From the NCBI RefSeq assembly GCF_018336975.1, contig NZ_CP025572.1, positions 2,647,011 through 2,711,010 of the forward strand: DNA of 64,000 nucleotides. The letters run 5' to 3'. Source of the stretch: Marinomonas sp. CT5 (GTDB lineage: Bacteria > Pseudomonadota > Gammaproteobacteria > Pseudomonadales > Marinomonadaceae). Position numbers and translations under genes: made by a program. Positions 60,051 to 64,000 of this stretch are shown here, one piece after another. The notes under the pieces were generated by a model. It made no database searches. It was not told where the DNA came from and saw only the letters and a program-made list of their open reading frames with translations. The stretch's first letter is position 1. The number at the start of each line of letters is the position of its first letter.

Positions 60051-60877
60051 CTGCTCACTGATATATTCAGACCACATTTCATAGGTGGTTTTACCAAAGA
60101 AATTCTTGAATGATTCTTTGAAATTATTACCTTTTTCGAGATTTCTAAGAAGGCTAGTGGCCTTATATCCTTTGTTCAAAAACGCATAAAACATCTCACT
60201 TTGACGGTAATTCATATGCTGTTGAAATGCCCCATCTTTTAAACGCGGGTAATTTGTAGGCCATCGCTCACCCCATACGCCCCCTTTACCAAAGAGACCA
60301 CCGACATCAATAGGTTCGATATGTTTATTTTCTTTCAAATATGAAATTGCCGCTTTCTCATTTACCAAGTCGGCACCACCGCCGTTTGATGCATACACAA
60401 CTAGACCTTCATGAAACCATTGGGGTATTTGAATAGCTTGGTATATTGAAATTTGTTGGAACAAGTGTAAATGAGACAGTTCGTGTGTTAGAAATCACTT
60501 CTCGCGATTGTTTTCAAAGGCAAGAGGCGACAAAAATAAACCGTTAATATTAACAGCGGCTTTGATTCTTTCATTAGAGTCCGTGTAATGAGAAAAGCAT
60601 TTCGTAGTATTACAAATATGAACAATTACATTCTTTGTAAATGGCTTGCCGTGTGCAAACTCAATTTTCCTGATGGCATCATCAAGAAAAGATGATACTA
60701 ATTTTGCCTGTGCTTCCATGCTCGGCTTAAATAGGACTCTGGAATCTTGGTATATCAAAAATCAGATTCTACAGGCGACTCTCCATCTAATGGACGAAAA
60801 TATGCTCATCCTAATAAAGATACGTACAAAATCAATGTTACCAAAACCTTAACGTGACTTTTCAAATATACCTCCAT
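60000..60877 (-). pseudogene. Decayed lipoprotein metallopeptidase (HExxH)
   Basis: The pieces read through three lesions as one gene of about 290 codons. From ATG 60877 (or TTG 60865 with GGAGG) come a basic start and a hydrophobic segment VLVTLILYVSLLG, then an in-frame TGA (60808-60806) exactly where a lipobox Cys would be. A missing T in the run near 60760 shifts the frame. The second frame (from 60758) runs to another TGA (60497-60495) and then directly into FLTHELSHLHLFQQ and QWFHEGLVVYAS, a zinc gluzincin HExxH plus downstream Glu motif. The last codons lie in attC. It is probably non-functional. Confidence 0.8.
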
Positions 60878-60886
60878 GTTAAATAA

Positions 60887-60897
60887 GGCTTAACGCC
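60887..60897 (-). other. Isolated attC R' box (cassette junction remnant)
   Basis: GGCGTTAAGCC directly follows the stop of the hydrolase gene and contains GTTAAGC, matching GTTRRRY. It nearly complements the R'' (GCCTTAAC) of the attC at the end of the next cassette, as expected for two ends of one excisable cassette. The rest of this attC is not visible. Confidence 0.55.
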
Positions 60898-61443
60898 TTA
60901 ATAACTGGAATTTAACCGTAACCAATTCAAATGTTCAACATAACCTGTCTGACTGTAATTAGTTGAATATAAATTCATAAAACCATGCAAGTAAGGTGTT
61001 TTTATAATTTTTACATTCTGTTTTCTAGACAATTCAGATTGTAATTCCAAAACATCGAAGTGAGATTCTTTCTTAGGAAAGATCAACTCCACTTCAAATG
61101 ATGGGTTTACTTCTTTAAAATTTCTAATTTGGGAACCATAGTAACAAATTCCACGCTCTATATTCTTAACTGATGATTTTTCAGATAACTTCCAAATAAT
61201 AGAAGCTCCAATACTAAAACCGATTAAGGTGCTAATTGTGTCTATTGACTCAATCACTTCTAGTAGTTTTGATAAATACGTTTCAAGTCCTACTTGTTCC
61301 ATAAAGTATGAATATGCCTCAGCTTCATTTTTAAAGTTCATATTCACCCCATTATAAGGATCTACGATAATCCTAGCGTTTAGCTCTTCACTTAACTTTA
61401 TTAAAGCAGGAGTTTTACCAAATACATCCGAAACTAAAATCAT
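60898..61443 (-). CDS. Alpha/beta hydrolase, dienelactone-hydrolase-like
   Basis: A 181-residue cytoplasmic protein. It opens with VSDVFGKTPAL, as in dienelactone hydrolases. The nucleophile elbow is GFSIGAS (Ser in place of the family's Cys), then a candidate acid in ESHFDV and the catalytic-type His in YLHGFMN. It is shorter than classical members (about 230), so parts of the lid may be missing. It is a cassette gene with AT-rich codon use and a weak AGGA very close to the ATG. The substrate is unknown. Confidence 0.72.
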   Translation of the reverse strand: MILVSDVFGKTPALIKLSEELNARIIVDPYNGVNMNFKNEAEAYSYFMEQVGLETYLSKLLEVIESIDTISTLIGFSIGASIIWKLSEKSSVKNIERGICYYGSQIRNFKEVNPSFEVELIFPKKESHFDVLELQSELSRKQNVKIIKTPYLHGFMNLYSTNYSQTGYVEHLNWLRLNSSY

Positions 61444-61465
61444 ATTCCTAGACCTATGCTAGCTA

Positions 61466-61521
61466 GTTAACACCTCAATGACTGGCGCAGAAGGCGCGTA
61501 GTTAATTGATTTGTTAGGTGT
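61466..61521 (-). other. attC site between the hydrolase and Clp-N cassettes
   Basis: On the minus strand, ACACCTAAC (61521-61513, R'') and AGGTGTTAAC (61475-61466, R' side) are complementary at their outer ends. Between them caat/attg, act/agt and gcgc/gcgc segments pair around a 4-nt TTCT loop. The length, 56 bp, is at the short end for attC. Confidence 0.7.
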
Positions 61522-61522
61522 A

Positions 61523-62029
61523 TCAATGCTGTGACTCAAGCTCTTCTTTAATTAAACGAGCCAACTGTTTTGAGTCTACGCCCATAGCTCTAAAAGCTCT
61601 CGCTACAACGCCGTACTCCATTTCAGACGCAACACTAATTACATGAGCGCTCAACAAAGGTCGATGCTTATCTCTTTGTTTGAGAGTATATAGCGATTTA
61701 ACCAACGTTTGACCCGATGGCTGCGAATTGTGAAATATTTTATTTGATTGTATCGCCTCTGAACTAATTTCATTCACATTATCAAAACCGATAGAGGACA
61801 ATGCATCGGTGTATTGCTGACTTATAGCGCTTTTGAATTTTTCAGCATTTGCATCCATTCTCTCAAACACACGTTTAGCGCTGCCATCATCTAAATTTAA
61901 AGCTGAAAGTACGAAGTGTTCTGCCCCTGGCTCTTCCTTTCCATTGATATGTGCTTGTTCTTCTGCACCGGAAATCAACTTACTAATGGTTTTCATATCT
62001 CGGAAACGAAGCATGATTCTTTTAAACAT
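61523..62029 (-). CDS. Stand-alone Clp N-terminal-domain protein
   Basis: A 168-residue protein containing the Clp N (ClpR) domain and no AAA+ ATPase. Two repeats of the four-helix motif are visible, around GAEHFVLSALNLDDGSAKRV and LLSAHVISVASEMEYGVVAR. In Clp ATPases this domain docks adaptors and substrates. The ATG at 62029 has AAGGAG upstream; the longer frame from 62077 overlaps the HTH gene and is unlikely. It lies 10 bp after that gene, forming a two-gene cassette. Confidence 0.82.
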   Translation of the reverse strand: MFKRIMLRFRDMKTISKLISGAEEQAHINGKEEPGAEHFVLSALNLDDGSAKRVFERMDANAEKFKSAISQQYTDALSSIGFDNVNEISSEAIQSNKIFHNSQPSGQTLVKSLYTLKQRDKHRPLLSAHVISVASEMEYGVVARAFRAMGVDSKQLARLIKEELESQH

Positions 62030-62039
62030 TCCAATCTCC

Positions 62040-62264
62040 TTAACGATCTTTCTTAGAGCTGTGAATATCAGTGGCATGACGCTTATGTGCAGCTTGCTTA
62101 GAGACGCCTAGTGCCCCAGCGATTTCAGACCAACTCCATCCCTGCTTTATGGCTTCTTTAACCGCTTGCCGCTCCAATAGTTCCGCTAAATGGCGCAGAG
62201 CAACTACAGCAGCGAGAGCTTCTTCGGGGTTATCAGCTGAAGGTAGAGTTTCTATATTTTTCAT
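62040..62264 (-). CDS. Small helix-turn-helix protein, partner of the Clp-N protein
   Basis: A 74-residue protein: a helix-rich N-terminal half (ALAAVVALRHLAELLERQ, probably a dimer helix) and a C-terminal helix-turn-helix WSWSEIAGALGVSKQAAHKR. Homologues of this type are commonly encoded next to stand-alone Clp N-domain proteins. Its ATG is embedded in a perfect 10-bp inverted repeat and has no clear Shine-Dalgarno sequence, suggesting autoregulation or structured translation initiation. Confidence 0.82.
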   Translation of the reverse strand: MKNIETLPSADNPEEALAAVVALRHLAELLERQAVKEAIKQGWSWSEIAGALGVSKQAAHKRHATDIHSSKKDR

Positions 62265-62286
62265 TCGTCAACCAAAGTTGACGAAT
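62263..62286. promoter_or_regulatory. Perfect palindrome over the HTH start codon
   Basis: Arms attcgtcaac (62263-62272) and gttgacgaat (62277-62286) with a 4-bp centre. The start codon of the HTH gene uses the last bases of one arm. Symmetry and position suggest the operator of the HTH protein. As RNA it would form a stem that covers the initiation site. Confidence 0.75.
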
Positions 62287-62311
62287 ATTTGGAAGGTTTT
62301 ATCCGATGAAC

Positions 62312-62412
62312 AGCTAACGCTGCCTTAAGCGGTTAGTAAAAGTTGGCTAAAATGTGTAGCGAAGCAGGACCGAGCCAACTACTACGAATCCGACTTTAAG
62401 GCCTTGTTATAC
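62312..62412 (-). other. attC site between the YciI-like and HTH/Clp-N cassettes
   Basis: The clearest attC of the array, 101 bp. On the minus strand, R'' GTATAAC (62412-62406), then AAGGCCTTAAAGTCGG, AGTTGGCT and their partners AGCCAACT, CCGCTTAAGGC, then R' GCGTTAGCTG (62321-62312). The arms are imperfect with unpaired bases, the form that integron integrases recognise as a folded single strand. The stop codon of the YciI-like gene is inside R''. Confidence 0.88.
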
Positions 62413-62736
62413 TTGTGAGCTAGCTCGATTAGCCTCAGTTTGCGGGTCTGTTACTAGCCAGTTATTCGCGGAGTTTGCTTCTATTAATTCTTTTACCAAC
62501 AACTCACTGTAATAGCCCTGACTTACAAATGGATCTGACTGAATAGTTTCCTTAGCTGACTTTAAACTATCTGACATTATTATTTGAATTGCTGAATCAT
62601 TATCCGAAAACGGACCGCATAGCAGCAAAACTCCAGACCTCTTTAGGGACTTAAGATAGCTTACATGCTTATTTAAAAGTCCATCGCTAAATAACTGTCT
62701 ATTTTTCTTAGACAAAATTGCCACATATTTATTCAT
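62407..62736 (-). CDS. YciI-like protein
   Basis: A 109-residue ferredoxin-fold protein of the YciI family. It has an opening strand KYVAILSKK, a HVSYLKSLKRSGVLLLCGPF segment with the conserved His and Gly-Pro, and the DPFVSQGYYSE motif (the family's DPF/Y). The function is unknown; relatives include dehydrochlorinases. It is a single-gene cassette with AT-rich codons. Confidence 0.83.
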   Translation of the reverse strand: MNKYVAILSKKNRQLFSDGLLNKHVSYLKSLKRSGVLLLCGPFSDNDSAIQIIMSDSLKSAKETIQSDPFVSQGYYSELLVKELIEANSANNWLVTDPQTEANRASSQV

Positions 62737-62751
62737 ATACTTCCTTTGAAA

Positions 62752-62821
62752 ATGACGCCGCGCTCATCGGAAAATTAGACGCGCAGCGACTAATTTATCC
62801 GTGTGAAGCACCTTGTTATAC
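62752..62821 (-). other. attC site between the PNPOx-like and YciI-like cassettes
   Basis: 70 bp. R'' GTATAAC (62821-62815), arms CGGATAAATTAGTCGC and GCGTCTAATTTTCCG with one extrahelical T around a short loop, and a damaged R', GCGTCAT (GTCAT instead of GTTAT). The TAA of the PNPOx-like gene lies in R''. Confidence 0.8.
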
Positions 62822-63265
62822 GCCATAGTTTTTTTTGGCCTGACTGACTTGGCTCTCTACTGTTGTACCTGGAACCAAATAGTAACTCGGGGCAATGATA
62901 GGTTCAGATTTATTTACTACCACCACTATAACCCCCTTAATTGGGAAGGCATCTCCAATAATTGGGGTCAATATCTCCGCATACTTTTGATAACCAATGT
63001 CGTCCAAAGAAAGATAAGATGCGGTGCCTTTTAATTTAAACCCTTTTTGTTTAAAGATGTTAATGAAGCTTACGCAAACATTTGGATTGGATTCTATATT
63101 TTTAACACTACCCGGAGAGGCAATATTGGCAATGACGATTTCATTTTCACCGTAGGTGGTAAAGGCTTCTTTTGGAGAGCAAGTTGGATAACCCTCCCTG
63201 TCTGAAGTAGCCAACCAACAAAGAACATTTTCTTTAACCGATTGTTTTATTTCTTCCGTAATCAT
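62816..63265 (-). CDS. Pyridoxamine 5'-phosphate oxidase-like flavoprotein
   Basis: A 149-residue split-barrel protein (PNPOx-like/FMN-binding). VLCWLATSDREGYPTCSPKE is the typical first strands, and then NPNVCVSFINIF and KLKGTASYLS. The substrate is unknown. The ATG at 63265 has AAAGG upstream; a longer frame from 63304 runs into the attC site and is rejected. Its stop lies inside the next attC. It is a single-gene cassette. Confidence 0.85.
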   Translation of the reverse strand: MITEEIKQSVKENVLCWLATSDREGYPTCSPKEAFTTYGENEIVIANIASPGSVKNIESNPNVCVSFINIFKQKGFKLKGTASYLSLDDIGYQKYAEILTPIIGDAFPIKGVIVVVVNKSEPIIAPSYYLVPGTTVESQVSQAKKNYGV

Positions 63266-63283
63266 TTCGTGTACCTTTGCAGC

Positions 63284-63341
63284 GTGTAACGCTAAGCGTC
63301 CCAACGACCGAAGGGAGTGCCAACAGTGTTTTGTTAGGCAC
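63284..63341 (-). other. attC site between the membrane protein and PNPOx-like cassettes
   Basis: 58 bp. On the minus strand, R'' GTGCCTAAC (63341-63333), then a stem with CTCCC / GGGA around TTCGG, and R' GCGTTACAC (63292-63284). The outer ends are only partly complementary, as expected where two different cassettes meet. Confidence 0.75.
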
Positions 63342-63477
63342 GTTCATAAACTTCCGCTCATGTTCGCTTTTTGACTTTGAAGCGAATAATTGTGTTTTTG
63401 ATCTCAAACTTAAAACCTTAGCGCCGTAGTAAAACGAAAAACAAAAAAGCCTATTTTCTACAAAGCGTATTTGGTTT
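63342..63477. other. Non-coding stretch of the rightmost cassette
   Basis: 136 bp between the attC and the stop of the small membrane-protein gene. AT-rich, with no recognisable gene or terminator. It is unusually long for cassette 3' space and may once have been coding. Confidence 0.5.
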
Positions 63478-63678
63478 TTACGTATTACTCTCCCTGCACC
63501 TAAAAGCTAAGCTTATTTTTTGCCTTTTGATTGGAAACAAGCCGAACCAAAATGCACCTTCTAGAACAATACCTAAGATGATGAATAGAAACACACCTGA
63601 ATGAATTCCCATACCGTAAGATGCAATTGCTGCGACTATAAGAACTAGAGCAATAAAAATTCGATAAATACCTTTCAC
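63478..63678 (-). CDS. Small two-span membrane protein
   Basis: A 66-residue protein with two hydrophobic segments (about 6-24 and 29-48) and a short basic tail (FPIKRQK). No family is recognised. It starts at a GTG with GGAGAG upstream. It is the rightmost cassette gene in the window. Its 5' junction (GTCTAGGCAC) resembles the R' box expected from its own attC, and an IS element begins right beyond it. Confidence 0.65.
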   Translation of the reverse strand: MKGIYRIFIALVLIVAAIASYGMGIHSGVFLFIILGIVLEGAFWFGLFPIKRQKISLAFRCRESNT

Positions 63679-63722
63679 TTAAAACTCTCCTTTTAAGTGC
63701 CTAGACATAATGACTCCCCACG

Positions 63723-63804
63723 ATGCTAGCCTCCAATTCCGTGGGTTAGTGTAAAACCAGAGCCATAATTAGTGTGTCAACAACTAAATCATGGAGGCTA
63801 GCAT
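63723..63804 (+). promoter_or_regulatory. Inverted repeat sequestering the transposase start
   Basis: Arms atgctagcctcca (63723-63735) and tggaggctagcat (63792-63804) are exactly complementary. The second arm contains GGAGG and the first bases of the ATG at 63803. RNA made from outside the element would hide the ribosome binding site, a known way of keeping transposase low. Confidence 0.72.
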
Positions 63805-64000
63805 GATTGAACATAGCATAGTTTTTATTGGGTTGGACACTCATAAAGAGTTTATTGAAATTGCCTATATCGAGGATCAGCGCGGAGCGACACCTATTCA
63901 TTTCGGGCGTATATCAAGCTCTAAGGTGGCTATCAAAAAGTTTGCCCGCCAATTTCAAGCTAAGTATCCCTCTGCCACACTCCATTTTGTTTATGAAGCG
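63803..64000 (+). CDS. IS110-family transposase, N-terminal part
   Basis: 66 codons are visible, open to the window end. The N-terminus FIGLDTHKEFIEIAY carries the first Asp of the RuvC-like DEDD site that is typical of IS110/IS1111 transposases. Start is the ATG at 63803 with GGAGG 5 nt upstream; an in-frame ATG at 63791 is also possible. Transcription is opposite to the cassettes. These transposases work with a structured guide (bridge) RNA from a non-coding end of the element. Confidence 0.88.
   Translation, partial: MIEHSIVFIGLDTHKEFIEIAYIEDQRGATPIHFGRISSSKVAIKKFARQFQAKYPSATLHFVYEA

Larger units (their letters stand above)
63700..64000 (+). mobile_element. IS110-family element, left part (continues past window)
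   Basis: An insertion sequence begins at about 63700-63710, next to the R' box of the last cassette, and runs off the window. A non-coding leader of roughly 95 bp contains a 13-bp inverted repeat (63723-63735 and 63792-63804) and precedes the transposase. The short leader is more like the IS1111 branch, some members of which insert specifically in attC sites. The exact left boundary is uncertain. Confidence 0.75.

Noticed and set aside
60495..60808. UGA codons as selenocysteine or recoded positions
   Set aside because: A third lesion (frameshift) is needed to join the halves, the second UGA is not at an expected Cys, and no SECIS-like hairpin is evident just after either UGA. Decay is simpler.

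Overview
The window looks like the chromosome of a marine gammaproteobacterium of the Oceanospirillales, most likely Marinomonas or a close relative. The evidence is moderate AT-richness, Pseudomonas-like gene neighbourhoods (rnpB beside mraZ; orn-rsgA-motAB-HDOD-psd), MurE with the DNPR motif of meso-diaminopimelate peptidoglycan, a GbcA/GbcB/GbdR glycine betaine module, and a DUF2986 protein. Nothing in the sequence proves the genus. No rRNA, CRISPR array or prophage is visible.

Layout. (1) 1-9.97 kb: minus-strand division and cell-wall (dcw) cluster, mraZ-rsmH-ftsL-ftsI-murE-murF-mraY-murD-ftsW-murG, cut by the window edge in murG, with an MraZ-type operator of three 10-bp-phased repeats. 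(2) 10.2-12.7 kb: RNase P RNA with its promoter, then a CpxRA-like two-component system. (3) 12.9-24.4 kb: the conserved superoperon tsaE-amidase-mutL-miaA-hfq-hflX-hflK-hflC-DUF2065-hisZ-purA. (4) 24.5-38.3 kb: TauE-type permease, orn, rsgA, motAB, an HDOD protein, psd, a serine hydrolase, secF-secD-yajC-tgt-queA and a tRNA-Leu(CAA). (5) 38.3-48.9 kb: DUF2986, an XRE regulator divergent from an AGCS transporter-aspartase-asparaginase operon, then small redox and detoxification genes, pirin and a second two-component system. (6) 49.2-53.3 kb: glycine betaine demethylation (GbdR-like regulator, GbcB, GbcA). (7) 53.4-59.9 kb: an unrecognised protein, pssA, a dCache chemoreceptor, a LysR regulator and a DUF1127 protein.

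(8) 59.99-63.7 kb is a different kind of DNA: small minus-strand genes separated by imperfect palindromes with the architecture of integron attC sites. They encode a decayed lipoprotein metallopeptidase, a dienelactone-hydrolase-like protein, a stand-alone Clp N-domain protein paired with a helix-turn-helix protein, a YciI-like protein, a pyridoxamine-oxidase-like protein and a small membrane protein. No integrase is in the window. The array runs right to left, so an integrase, if present, should lie beyond 64 kb; otherwise this is an integrase-less attC cluster. An IS110-family element begins at the right edge of the array, apparently in the preceding attC site, and its transposase ribosome binding site lies inside a 13-bp inverted repeat.

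The regions most worth following up are the HTH/Clp-N cassette with a perfect palindrome over its start codon, the attC-targeting IS element, the metallopeptidase with two in-frame UGA codons, the nested palindrome between the XRE regulator and the AGCS operon, and the orphan protein at 53.4 kb. Phosphatidylethanolamine synthesis (pssA and psd) is fully represented, and asparagine can plausibly be converted via aspartate to fumarate by ansA and aspA.
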